10,572 nt of DNA from Phenylobacterium sp. GTDB lineage: Bacteria; Pseudomonadota; Alphaproteobacteria; Caulobacterales; Caulobacteraceae. The stretch's first letter is position 1; the number at the start of each line of letters is the position of its first letter. The position numbers were made by a program, and so were the translations under genes. Below are positions 1 to 6,450 of the stretch, piece by piece. A model generated the notes under the pieces. It was not told the origin of the DNA, ran no database searches, and saw only the letters and a list, made by a program, of their open reading frames with translations. The stretch covers positions 1-10,572 of the forward strand of contig JANXXA010000151.1 of assembly GCA_025350885.1 (NCBI GenBank), written 5' to 3'.

Positions 1-39
1 CTCGAAGCGCTGGGCGTCGAAGTCGTGCTGATACGGTGA
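1..39 (+). CDS. C-terminal end of an unidentified upstream gene (partial)
   Basis: An open frame enters from the left edge and ends at a TGA at 37-39, giving the last residues [12 protein letters not shown]. Twelve residues are too few to assign a family. The next gene begins 1 to 4 bases later, so the two are probably co-transcribed, which supports this being a real 3' end. The frame has no internal stop but is short enough that this alone is weak evidence. Confidence 0.4.
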   Translation, partial: LEALGVEVVLIR

Positions 40-43
40 GGTG

Positions 44-859
44 ATGAGCGCCGCCGCCCGATCCTCCATCGACCCCGCCGAGGTTGCCCGGTTCTCGAAG
101 ATCGCGGCGGAATGGTGGGACCCGAAGGGCAAGTTCGCCCCGCTGCACAAATTCAATCCGACCCGGCTCGGCTTCATCCGGGACCAGGCGCTCTACCGCT
201 TCGGGCGCGACGGCGCGGCGCGGCGGCCGTTCGAGGGCCTGCGGCTGCTGGACATCGGCTGCGGCGGCGGGCTGCTCAGCGAGCCGATGACCCGGCTGGG
301 GTTCACGGTCGTGGGCGTCGATGCTTCGGAGCGCAACATCGGCACGGCCGCCGCGCACGCCGCCGAGCAGGGCCTTTCCATCGACTACCGCTGCTCGACG
401 GCCGAGGCGATGCTGGCGGCCGGCGAGAGCTTCGACGTGATCCTCAACATGGAGGTGATCGAGCATGTCGCCGATCCGGGCGCGTTCCTGCGTGACTGCG
501 CCGCCATGCTTAAGCCCACCAAGCTTGGGCCGGGGGGCCTGATGATCGTCGCCACGCTGAACCGCACGCTGAAAGCCTTCGCGCTGGCCAAACTCGGGGC
601 GGAGTATGCGCTGCGCTGGCTGCCCGTCGGCACCCACGACTGGTCAAAGTTCCTCAAGCCGGCGGAACTGCGCGGCTTCCTGGCCGACGCGCAGGTGACC
701 GTCGACGGCCCTTACGGCGTGGTCTTCGACCCGCTCAGCGGCCGCTGGTCGCAAAGCCACGACACCGACGTGAACTACATGATGACAGTGGCTCGGGACG
801 CGGCCCAAGGCTACGTTGACACCAACCCTCCGGCCAAGTCTTGGGACACTTCAGCATGA
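44..859 (+). CDS. ubiG: Ubiquinone biosynthesis O-methyltransferase UbiG
   Basis: UbiG is the SAM-dependent O-methyltransferase that performs both O-methylations in ubiquinone synthesis, at the inner membrane face. The 271-residue protein (from ATG 44) shows a class I methyltransferase fold. Motif I is LLDIGCGGG at about 68-76, the acidic end of strand 2 is VDAS at 92-95, and EVIEHV lies at 137-142. The UbiG signatures TLNRT (171-175), GAEY (185-188), [14 protein letters not shown] (196-209) and the near-terminal DVNYM are all present. GTG 41 directly precedes ATG 44 and either could start the gene; I prefer the ATG. The only oddity is residues TKLGP at about 159-163, inserted where the family usually reads KPGG. 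The stop overlaps the next gene's ATG (ATGA), which implies translational coupling. Confidence 0.95.
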   Translation: MSAAARSSIDPAEVARFSKIAAEWWDPKGKFAPLHKFNPTRLGFIRDQALYRFGRDGAARRPFEGLRLLDIGCGGGLLSEPMTRLGFTVVGVDASERNIGTAAAHAAEQGLSIDYRCSTAEAMLAAGESFDVILNMEVIEHVADPGAFLRDCAAMLKPTKLGPGGLMIVATLNRTLKAFALAKLGAEYALRWLPVGTHDWSKFLKPAELRGFLADAQVTVDGPYGVVFDPLSGRWSQSHDTDVNYMMTVARDAAQGYVDTNPPAKSWDTSA

Positions 860-1941
860 AGATCACCAGTATCGCCGCCCCCGCCATCGTAGCCCTGGCA
901 ATCGCGGGCCCCGTCATCGTCGCCCTGGCCCCGTTCGCGGCGTCAGCCCAGGCGCCCTACAAGGCGCCGCGCACGGCGTCCGGTCAGCCTGACATCGGCG
1001 GCTACTGGTCCAACGCGACGCTGACCCCGATGAGCCGCGACAGCAAACTCGGCGACCGATCCGCCTTCACCCCGGCGGAGACCCGGGCGCTGGAAACCGA
1101 CGAGGCCCATCAGGTCGACGTGGGCAACAAGCGCACCGACCCCGACGCGCCGGTCAACGCCCCCAACGGGCTGGAGCTCAAGCCGTCGTTCCTGGCGGCC
1201 GGCGGCGATGTCGGCGGCTACAACCGCGGCTGGCTCGATCCCGGCCACACGGTGATGCGGGTCGGCGGCCAGCCGCGCACCTCGCTCCTCACCACGCGGG
1301 ACGGCCACGTTCCGCCGCGCCGGACCGCCGCGGCCACGACGGCCGGTTACTACAGCGGCGGCGGCGAGGGCAGCCGCGACCCCCTGGGCTCCTACGACAA
1401 TCCGGAGAACCGGCCGCTCAGCGAGCGCTGCATCATGTTCGGCGGCAACGTCGGTCCGCCGATGCTGCCCAACGGCTTCTACAACAACGACTACAACATC
1501 GTGCAGACCAAGGACGCCATCGCCATCCAGGTCGAGATGGTCCACGACACCCGCATCTTGCGGCTGCATTCCCAGCACCGCGCCGACGATATGCGGCCCT
1601 GGTTCGGCGACTCCATCGGCTGGTGGGACGGCGACACCCTGGTCATCGAGACCAACCACATCCCGCAGAAACAGGCGTTCCAGGGCGCGTGGAAGGACCT
1701 GACGATCACCGAGCGCTTGACCCGCACCGCCAAGGACCGGCTGCGCTATGCGTTCACGGTCAGCGCACCGACCTCCTGGGACCAGCCCTGGGGCGGCGAG
1801 TACGAGTTCGCGCCGATGCAGGGCGTGATCTACGAATACGCCTGCAACGAGGGCAACTACGCGCTCCCCGGCATCCTTGCCGGCGCCCGCAACGCCGACC
1901 ATGACGCAGCCGGCGCCCCCGCGAAGGGCGCGAGCAACTAG
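856..1941 (+). CDS. Secreted protein of unknown function, GQPDxxGxW family
   Basis: This 361-residue protein has a classic Sec signal peptide: a Lys at position 2, a hydrophobic core at about 6-28, and a likely signal peptidase I site after ASA (29-31). It is therefore probably periplasmic or exported. The mature protein opens with [13 protein letters not shown] (41-53). It later carries [18 protein letters not shown] (249-266), LTITERLTR (282-290) and [18 protein letters not shown] (328-345). I recall the same motif order from a family of uncharacterised secreted proteins common in Acidobacteria and some Proteobacteria; no reaction is assigned to it. Two cysteines (192, 330) could form a disulphide. 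ATG 856 is chosen over an in-frame TTG at 841 because the signal peptide starts there and it overlaps the ubiG stop as ATGA. A role linked to UbiG is not shown. The last 15 or so residues are low-complexity Ala/Gly/Asp. Confidence 0.88.
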   Translation: MKITSIAAPAIVALAIAGPVIVALAPFAASAQAPYKAPRTASGQPDIGGYWSNATLTPMSRDSKLGDRSAFTPAETRALETDEAHQVDVGNKRTDPDAPVNAPNGLELKPSFLAAGGDVGGYNRGWLDPGHTVMRVGGQPRTSLLTTRDGHVPPRRTAAATTAGYYSGGGEGSRDPLGSYDNPENRPLSERCIMFGGNVGPPMLPNGFYNNDYNIVQTKDAIAIQVEMVHDTRILRLHSQHRADDMRPWFGDSIGWWDGDTLVIETNHIPQKQAFQGAWKDLTITERLTRTAKDRLRYAFTVSAPTSWDQPWGGEYEFAPMQGVIYEYACNEGNYALPGILAGARNADHDAAGAPAKGASN

Positions 1942-1956
1942 GCGGCGCACTATCTC

Positions 1957-1998
1957 CCCGCGAAGCGGCGGGCGGGGGACCGCCCGCCGCTTCGCGGG
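1957..1998. repeat. Perfect 18-bp inverted repeat with 6-nt loop (REP-like or terminator)
   Basis: The left arm at 1957-1974 (CCCGCGAAGCGGCGGGCG) is the exact reverse complement of 1981-1998, with loop GGGGAC at 1975-1980. It begins 15 bases after the stop of the secreted-protein gene. RNA from either strand would fold into a very stable hairpin. No run of T follows on either side, so a classical intrinsic terminator is not supported. The purine-rich flank GGTGGAGGGGG just after it resembles the hairpin repeats scattered between genes in Caulobacterales genomes, from memory. It may both limit read-through from the ubiG transcript and be a copy of a dispersed repeat. Confidence 0.75.
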
Positions 1999-2263
1999 TG
2001 GTGGAGGGGGCAAGCTTCATCTGCTGCGTTCTGGCGGTGGATGGGGAAGACACGTATCGCTTTGTTCCGTCCGCTGCGGCTAGGCCACGTCTGAAAGTGG
2101 CGCGTGACCCCTTTCTGGCGTAGAGCTATCACCGCAATCCGGGATCCGTGGGGGAAAGAGGGACAGGAGCAATTGTTCCATCTCCTCCGTGATGCGAACT
2201 CCGAATTCCTACCGTTCTGAGATCGGCAGCGTGATCGGTTAGCAGCCGTTTATCGGGGTGTGC

Positions 2264-2269
2264 TAGGTT
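2264..2269 (+). promoter_or_regulatory. Possible -10 element for a leaderless transcript
   Basis: TAGGTT within GCTAGGTT (2262-2269) partly matches the GCTANAWC -10 consensus described for Caulobacter housekeeping promoters. The start codon A at 2277 lies 8 bases after the hexamer, about where transcription would begin, so the mRNA could be leaderless. There is no clear Shine-Dalgarno sequence before 2277. I find no good TTGACG-type -35 at the right distance, so this is weak. Confidence 0.3.
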
Positions 2270-2276
2270 TGCGCTC

Positions 2277-2645
2277 ATGGATATGAGCACAGCAGATTTC
2301 TCGCTGGGGACCGAGCTTGACGGGAAAATTCGGCGGAAGCGCACGTTTCGCGACAGCCACGATTTTCGCAGCTACGTTCGCGCCCTGCTTCTCGCCAAGC
2401 GGCTGCTGGAGCGGCCGGACCTTGTCGCCAGGGGTCAAAGTTATCTTGAGCGGCATGTGAAAGCCGATCCTCACCAGACGCGGATCTACAAGCTCTGGAC
2501 CGACGCGCTTCAGTTGCCGGTTGATGACCTCATTGATCGTTTTCTGACGGATGACGAGCGTGGGGCCACGTTGCGGGAAACCGCACCGGTCTTTGTCGTT
2601 ATCCCGCCAGATGACGTCAGGGCGCTTGCGCGATCCGGCGCCTGA
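2277..2645 (+). CDS. Small helical protein, first gene of a putative two-gene module
   Basis: This predicts a 122-residue soluble protein, mostly alpha-helical, with a basic N-terminal patch (KIRRKR at 17-22). No signal peptide or membrane segment is visible. The C-terminal part, LIDRFLTDDERGATLRETAP (about 85-104), resembles small proteins I recall encoded directly upstream of DUF6036-type nucleotidyltransferases, in which a conserved segment of the form ERxxxLRxxSPF follows a helical region. That resemblance is from memory and is the only family hint. Its stop overlaps the next gene's start by one base (TGATG at 2643-2647), so the two proteins are almost certainly made together. Codon use is less GC-biased than in the flanking genes, a sign of transfer. 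By position and size it could be the antitoxin or DNA-binding partner of the pair, but I see no clear helix-turn-helix. Alternative start: ATG 2283. Confidence 0.75.
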   Translation: MDMSTADFSLGTELDGKIRRKRTFRDSHDFRSYVRALLLAKRLLERPDLVARGQSYLERHVKADPHQTRIYKLWTDALQLPVDDLIDRFLTDDERGATLRETAPVFVVIPPDDVRALARSGA

Positions 2646-3196
2646 TGACGCGGGACGATCTCGATCATCTGCTCCGCGCCGCGGGCGACCTGACCGCCCA
2701 CAAAAGCTTTGTTCTTGTCGGCTCAAACGCGATATTCGCGTGGCATCGACATGTCCCCAAGCAGCTTATGCTGAGCCGCGAGGCTGATATTTTTGCCTCA
2801 GACGTAAGCGACGAAACGGCGGAACAAATATCTGATCTCCTTGAGAATATCGGGCATCTATCGGTATTTGATGACACCCACGGCTACTATGTCGATGGTG
2901 TCGGCCCGCACACAGCGGTGCTGCCAATTGACTGGCGAGAACGGTGCAGACGCTACTCTTCTCCAGCGACGAACGGCGTCGTCGCAATCGTCCCTCACCC
3001 TGACGATATCGCCGCCTCAAAGCTCTGCGCCGGGCGCGAAAAGGATGTTGACTGGGTGAGCGTTGCCTATGCCGCGAAGCTCGTAGACCTCGACGTTGTC
3101 GCCGAACGGGTTGCGCAGCTTCCGGACCAGACCGATGGTAAACGCCGTCATATGCAGGCGCTTCTCGAAATCATCCGCAGACGTAATCCAAACTAG
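2645..3196 (+). CDS. DUF6036-like nucleotidyltransferase-fold protein
   Basis: The 183-residue product has the outline of the small nucleotidyltransferase-fold proteins grouped as DUF6036, related to MNT and AbiEii/MenT-type enzymes. FVLVGSNAIFAW at about 22-33 corresponds to the GSxA motif. READIFASD at 45-53 sits where these enzymes carry their metal-binding acidic pair. HPDDIAASKLCAGREKD at 118-134 matches the conserved helical segment between the fold and the C-terminal helices. The acidic site reads ExD rather than the usual DxD or DxE, so catalysis is uncertain. If active, a protein like this would transfer a nucleotide to a protein or RNA; members of this broad group serve as toxins in two-gene systems. 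The start overlaps the stop of the preceding gene, indicating translational coupling. Composition is notably low in GC (25 of 60 bases in 2821-2880), unlike the surrounding genes, suggesting horizontal acquisition. Confidence 0.72.
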   Translation: MTRDDLDHLLRAAGDLTAHKSFVLVGSNAIFAWHRHVPKQLMLSREADIFASDVSDETAEQISDLLENIGHLSVFDDTHGYYVDGVGPHTAVLPIDWRERCRRYSSPATNGVVAIVPHPDDIAASKLCAGREKDVDWVSVAYAAKLVDLDVVAERVAQLPDQTDGKRRHMQALLEIIRRRNPN

Positions 3197-3217
3197 CGCG
3201 CAGCCCCAAGTCCGCCC

Positions 3218-3223
3218 TTGACG
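3218..3223 (+). promoter_or_regulatory. Candidate -35 element TTGACG
   Basis: TTGACG matches the -35 consensus described for alphaproteobacterial housekeeping promoters and lies 24 bases before ATG 3248. A convincing -10 is not visible between them (only GTTTCACT at 3233-3240 is at a workable distance), so a short-leader or leaderless transcript is possible but not firm. The presence of this element also argues that the TTG at 3218 is promoter sequence and not the start codon of the downstream gene. Confidence 0.35.
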
Positions 3224-3247
3224 TACCGCCGTGTTTCACTCCCGCCC

Positions 3248-3796
3248 ATGTCCGACGCCCTCGACATCAGCGATGAGGAGATGCTTGCCCGGCTGGCCGC
3301 CTGCGATCTTTCGGCGGCGGAGCGGGTGCATGGGCGGCTGATGGCGGCGGAAGACGTCTCGGAGCTCGCCGAGCATGGGCGCACCTATCAGCGGATCGCC
3401 CGGTCGCTGCGCCAGACGCTGGCGCTGAAGGCGCGGTTCCGGCGCGAGCGGGAACAGGGGACGAAGGACGCCCAGCCCGCCAGACCCGGCGGCGTCGCTG
3501 TTGCGCGGCGCATCCGCGAGGTTCGCGCCGCGGCCCTGCGGGTGATCTGGAACGAGGTCGAGGCTGAAGAAGGGCTGGAGGACTGCGAGGAAGCGCTGGA
3601 GGACGTGATCACCCGCGAATGCCTGGGCGACGGCTTCTGCGCCGAGCCGCTGGACGACCATGTGGCGCGCATATGCCTGAGCCTCGGCCTGTCGGTCGAG
3701 GGCGCCGAAGGCTGGCGCAACCTGCCCGATCCGCCAGGCGACGATGAGGAGGGCGAGGCGCCGGACGAGACTGGGGAACACCGAAGTTCCGGCTGA
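3248..3796 (+). CDS. Conserved-looking hypothetical protein, helical with acidic tail
   Basis: This 182-residue protein starts MSDALDISDEEMLARLAACD. It is rich in Ala, Arg, Glu and Leu throughout, with amphipathic helical stretches (about 5-65 and 75-120) that could form coiled coils. No signal peptide or membrane segment is seen, so it is probably cytoplasmic. The middle contains RTYQRIARSLRQTLALKARF (about 43-62). The last 25 or so residues are Pro, Asp, Glu and Gly rich and probably disordered. I recall similar 'AAERVH...RTYQRIARSLRQTLALKAR' proteins in Caulobacterales but know no function. ATG 3248 is preferred to the in-frame TTG at 3218, because the latter sits in a promoter-like TTGACG and adds a Pro/Arg stretch unlike the rest. 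Codon use is high-GC and matches the chromosome, in contrast to the module just upstream. Confidence 0.72.
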   Translation: MSDALDISDEEMLARLAACDLSAAERVHGRLMAAEDVSELAEHGRTYQRIARSLRQTLALKARFRREREQGTKDAQPARPGGVAVARRIREVRAAALRVIWNEVEAEEGLEDCEEALEDVITRECLGDGFCAEPLDDHVARICLSLGLSVEGAEGWRNLPDPPGDDEEGEAPDETGEHRSSG

Positions 3797-3873
3797 GCGG
3801 TTGTCCGCGACCCACGCTAACCACACGAACGGCCTGATCCTGAGAAGCCAGCGCAGCAGCGCCTTCCCATTGG

Positions 3874-3946
3874 AACCACGGAAAACACGGCAAGAGCACG
3901 GAAGAACGCCGGCGCTTTCCGTGCTCTTTCCGTGTTTTCCGTGGTT
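3874..3946. repeat. CACGGA-rich imperfect palindrome (30-bp arms)
   Basis: The arm at 3874-3903 pairs with 3917-3946 over 30 bases with a single mismatch (C at 3891 against the expected A), around a 13-base loop that itself contains CGCCGGCG. Each arm is built from near-tandem units beginning CACGGA or CACGGC, spaced 9 to 11 bases. The element lies between two genes on the same strand and is followed by AAAAAGGG rather than T, so it is not a standard forward terminator. The composition (A-rich within CACGGA units) is unlike nearby DNA. It is best described as a dispersed-repeat or REP-like element that can extrude as a cruciform or fold as RNA. Confidence 0.75.
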
Positions 3947-4046
3947 AAAAAGGGCCTAGCTCCCGCCTGCGCGGCCGCTTGGGGCTTGCGCGCCGCGCCG
4001 CCTACGCACGCCGCCGCGAATGGGCTAGCGTCGGCGGATAGACGAT

Positions 4047-4053
4047 GAGGGAG
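4047..4053 (+). promoter_or_regulatory. Ribosome binding site for the acyl-CoA ligase
   Basis: GAGGGAG lies 7 bases before ATG 4061 and is a purine-rich Shine-Dalgarno match. It fixes the start of the ligase at MLALMMDRPLL, which also agrees with the family's usual N-terminus. Confidence 0.6.
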
Positions 4054-4060
4054 TGGCCGC

Positions 4061-5689
4061 ATGCTGGCGCTGATGATGGACCGGCCGCTGTTGCTGCCGT
4101 CGATCCTGGAATATGCCGCCCAGTACCACCCGGATCGCCAGGTGGTGGACCGCACCGTCGAGGGGCCGATCCATCGCTATGGCTATGCCGACGCGCTCAT
4201 CCGCACCAGACGGATGGCCAATGCGCTGATCGCCATGGGGGTGAAGCCGGGGGACCGGGTGGCGACGCTGGCCTGGTCGACGCACCGGCACTTCGAGCTC
4301 TATTTCGCGGTCACCGGGATCGGCGCGATCCTGCACACCATCAATCCCCGGCTCTCCGACGACCAGATTGTCTGGGTGGCCAACCATGCCGAAGACAGCG
4401 TGCTGTTCTTCGACATCACCTTCGCCGGCCAGGTGGCCGAGCTGGCCGTGCGCATGCCGACGATCCGGACCCGCGTGGCGATGACCGACCGCGCGCACCT
4501 GCCTGCCAACTCCCCCGCCGACACCCTGATCTATGAAGAGCTGATCGGGGCCAACTCGCCGGACTTCGACTGGCCGGCGCTGGACGAGCGGCAGGCGTCC
4601 GGCCTCTGCTACACCTCCGGCACCACCGGCAATCCCAAGGGGGTGCTCTATGGCCACCGCTCGACGGTGCTGCACGCCATGGCGCTGGCGCTGCCCGACG
4701 CCTTCAACTTCTCGGCCCGCGACGTGGTGATGCCGTGCGCCCAGATGTACCACGCCAACGCCTGGTGTACGCCCTACGCGGCGCCGCTGGTCGGCGCGAG
4801 CCTGGTGCTGCCGGGCCGCGCGCTGGACGGGGCCAGCATCGCCGAGCTGATCGAGAGCGAGGGCGTCACCTTCCTCCTGGGCGTGCCGACCATCTGGGTC
4901 GGGGTGGCCGATCACCTGGACGGCACCGGCGCGCGGCTGACCTCGGTGAAGACCATCGCGGTGGGCGGCTCGGCGCCGACGGCGGCGCTGGTCGCCCGCA
5001 TCGAGGATCGGCTGGGCGGCCAGGTGCGGCAGATCTGGGGCATGACCGAGACCAGTCCGCTGGGCGTCATTAACACACCGCTGCCGGAGCATGCCGGCGA
5101 GGACGCCGACGCCACCCTGCGGCGCAAGCTGAAGCAGGGCCGGGGTCTGTGGGGCGTCGATCTGCGGATCATCGACGAACACGGCGAGATCGCCCCGCGC
5201 GACGGGACAACGGCCGGCGCCTTGCAGGTGCGCGGTCCCTGGGTCGCATCGGCCTACTTCAAGCATGACGGGTCGGAGGTGTTCGGCGACGACGGCTGGT
5301 TCGACACCGGCGACATCGCAACGATCGACGCCGCCGGCTACCTGCGGCTCACCGACCGGGCGAAGGACGTGATCAAGTCCGGTGGCGAGTGGATCTCGAC
5401 GCTCGACCTGGAAGACGCGGTCTGTTCCCACCCCGCCGTGGCCATGGCCGCCGCCGTGGGCGTGCCGCACCCGAAATGGGACGAACGGCCGCTGCTGCTG
5501 GTCACCCTGCGGCCCGGCCAGACGGCGGACCCGGAAGACCTGAAAGCCCACGTCGCGGCCCGCGTCGCCAGGTGGTGGACGCCGGACGAGGTGCGCATCG
5601 TCGAGACCCTGCCGATCGGCCCGACCGGAAAGGTGCTGAAGCGGGAGTTGCGGGCGATGCTCAACCCAGTCGGACCGGCTCCGGCGTGA
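4061..5689 (+). CDS. Acyl-CoA ligase, AMP-forming (AlkK/DmdB-like, medium-chain type)
   Basis: This enzyme activates a carboxylic acid with ATP to an acyl-AMP and transfers it to CoA. The 542-residue protein has the ANL superfamily motifs in order. They are the phosphate-binding loop YTSGTTGNPKG (184-194), WGMTETSPL (326-334), GWFDTGD (412-418), the hinge and A8 region RAKDVIKSGGEWIS (433-446), and GPTGKVLK (520-527) with the adenylation lysine at 524. The N-terminal MLALMMDRPLL and RTVEGPIHR (31-39) resemble AlkK-type medium-chain fatty-acyl-CoA synthetases and the methylmercaptopropionate-CoA ligase DmdB; the sequence alone does not separate these. A fatty or short branched acid is the likely substrate. 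It stands alone, with no beta-oxidation genes beside it. All catalytic motifs are intact and length is normal. Confidence 0.93.
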   Translation: MLALMMDRPLLLPSILEYAAQYHPDRQVVDRTVEGPIHRYGYADALIRTRRMANALIAMGVKPGDRVATLAWSTHRHFELYFAVTGIGAILHTINPRLSDDQIVWVANHAEDSVLFFDITFAGQVAELAVRMPTIRTRVAMTDRAHLPANSPADTLIYEELIGANSPDFDWPALDERQASGLCYTSGTTGNPKGVLYGHRSTVLHAMALALPDAFNFSARDVVMPCAQMYHANAWCTPYAAPLVGASLVLPGRALDGASIAELIESEGVTFLLGVPTIWVGVADHLDGTGARLTSVKTIAVGGSAPTAALVARIEDRLGGQVRQIWGMTETSPLGVINTPLPEHAGEDADATLRRKLKQGRGLWGVDLRIIDEHGEIAPRDGTTAGALQVRGPWVASAYFKHDGSEVFGDDGWFDTGDIATIDAAGYLRLTDRAKDVIKSGGEWISTLDLEDAVCSHPAVAMAAAVGVPHPKWDERPLLLVTLRPGQTADPEDLKAHVAARVARWWTPDEVRIVETLPIGPTGKVLKRELRAMLNPVGPAPA

Positions 5690-5724
5690 GTTGCTTCCCG
5701 CGGACCGTGGGCAACGGAGAGGGT

Positions 5725-6160
5725 CTAGGCTCGCGGGACCCGCTTTACCCGCCGCTCGTGAGCGAGCGCGAGAAACGCCGTTCGCACCGCATCGAAGAAG
5801 CGTGGGGGCAGCACCCCATATTCCATGCGCCCGGGCGCCGGTCCGGGTACAGGCCGCAGATCATATCCCGGCCACAGAAAATCATTGATTTCATCAAGAA
5901 CGATCCAGGATCTTGCTTCGTCAAGTCCGAGGTTCTGCTTGACGCGGGGCGGGATCTCAATCGCCAGACGCGGGTCGTTCGGCGGCGTGTGGGTGACAGC
6001 AAGAACGTAGACCTGCGTGCGATCCGCGGCCAAACGGGGCGGCGATGACCACAGCGCATGGCCGGTCTTTCAAGGCTTCCTCTCGCCCAGCGTCAAATTC
6101 CCGTCGCCAGAGGAAGGCGTAGCGGATGACCAGTCCCGGCTCCGGCGTCGGGACCCTCAC
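5725..6160 (-). pseudogene. PemK/MazF-like toxin gene broken by a one-base frameshift
   Basis: Two minus-strand frames together encode one protein. The first, from GTG 6160, gives MRVPTPEPGLVIRYAFLW and continues to KDRPCAVVIAA. The second continues as LAADRTQVYVLAVTHTPP and includes AIEIPPRVKQNLGLD and WPGYDLRPV, ending at the TAG at 5725-5727. Removing one base from the G run at 6036-6039 (plus strand) joins them into a 144-residue protein. The joined product has the layout of PemK/MazF-type growth inhibitors: PGLVI near the N-terminus, RPC..V, a VTHTPP segment, and LGLDxxxSW. Such toxins cleave RNA and are neutralised by a partner antitoxin. The gene starts 2 bases after the stop of the Phd/YefM antitoxin gene. 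Without the correction, translation from 6160 gives a 67-residue protein that lacks most of the fold. A sequencing error in the homopolymer cannot be excluded. Confidence 0.8.
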
Positions 6161-6161
6161 C

Positions 6162-6416
6162 TCAGTCGTCGAGCAGGACGTTCAGGTGATCGTGCCGGGC
6201 TGCGACCCGCGCCTCGCGGATCATCGCCAATTCCTCGTCCGTCAGCTCCTCGATACCTCGCGCCCGAGGGGCATAGCGGCGGATGCGCTCAAACTCCTCC
6301 GCAGAGAGCAATACCAGGCGATCACGGCCGTTTCTCGTGATGGTGACAGGCTCGCTCAGCGCCTTGTCGCTCACGGCGCCATAGCTCTTTAGAAACTCCG
6401 CCGATGAAACTCGCAT
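6162..6416 (-). CDS. Phd/YefM-family antitoxin
   Basis: The 84-residue protein has the typical antitoxin layout: an N-terminal DNA-binding Phd/YefM domain followed by a short, charged toxin-binding tail. MRVSSAEFLKSYGAVSDKAL (1-20), the segment PVTITRNGRDRLVLLSAEEF (23-42) and ERIRR match the family pattern of an ATxAK-like start, a PxxITRxGR strand, and an xxLSAEEF helix. The C-terminal region (about 50-84) is acidic and helical and probably wraps the toxin. The protein binds its own promoter in this family. The toxin gene begins 1 base after the stop (one intervening base at 6161), so the two form one operon. The antitoxin is intact whereas the toxin is frameshifted. No strong Shine-Dalgarno precedes the start. 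Confidence 0.88.
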   Translation of the reverse strand: MRVSSAEFLKSYGAVSDKALSEPVTITRNGRDRLVLLSAEEFERIRRYAPRARGIEELTDEELAMIREARVAARHDHLNVLLDD

Positions 6417-6430
6417 ATTTCGCCAAACCC

Positions 6431-6448
6431 GCAGGATTCGAATCTTGC
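6431..6448. promoter_or_regulatory. Palindromic operator candidate for the antitoxin operon
   Basis: GCAGGATTCGAATCTTGC is an 18-base dyad with 16 of 18 positions symmetric; only the fourth and fifteenth fail to pair. It lies 14 bases before the antitoxin start and covers the predicted transcription start of the promoter next to it. Phd/YefM antitoxins repress their own operons by binding such dyads. Confidence 0.5.
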
Positions 6449-6450
6449 TG

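Larger units (their letters stand above)
1942..2276. other. Intergenic region with hairpin repeat and lower-GC segment
   Basis: These 335 bases hold no credible gene: the short open frames lack recognisable protein sequence and ribosome binding sites. The first 60 bases contain the perfect hairpin annotated separately. From about 2040 the base composition becomes less GC-rich and continues so into the two-gene module at 2277. A short stem GCCAC/GTGGC lies around 2083-2100. The candidate promoter for the next gene lies at the right end. Confidence 0.6.

Noticed and set aside
943..2013. Long minus-strand open frame opposite the secreted-protein gene
   Set aside because: It is the antisense shadow of a GC-rich coding region, with Arg/Ala/Gly/Val-rich translation, no domain and no ribosome binding site. 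The plus-strand protein has a signal peptide and family motifs.
2277..3196. Prophage or transposon remnant as source of the lower-GC module
   Set aside because: I found no transposase, integrase, terminal inverted repeats or flanking direct repeats around the two genes; only composition suggests transfer.
4025..5551. Minus-strand open frame of 508 residues opposite the acyl-CoA ligase
   Set aside because: The translation is low-complexity (Arg, Gly, His, Val) and lies opposite an intact ANL enzyme; it is a codon-bias shadow.
5690..5724. Bulged stem GTTGC/GCAAC as terminator between the ligase and the convergent toxin locus
   Set aside because: The stem is only five pairs before a bulge and has no T-run; too weak to annotate.
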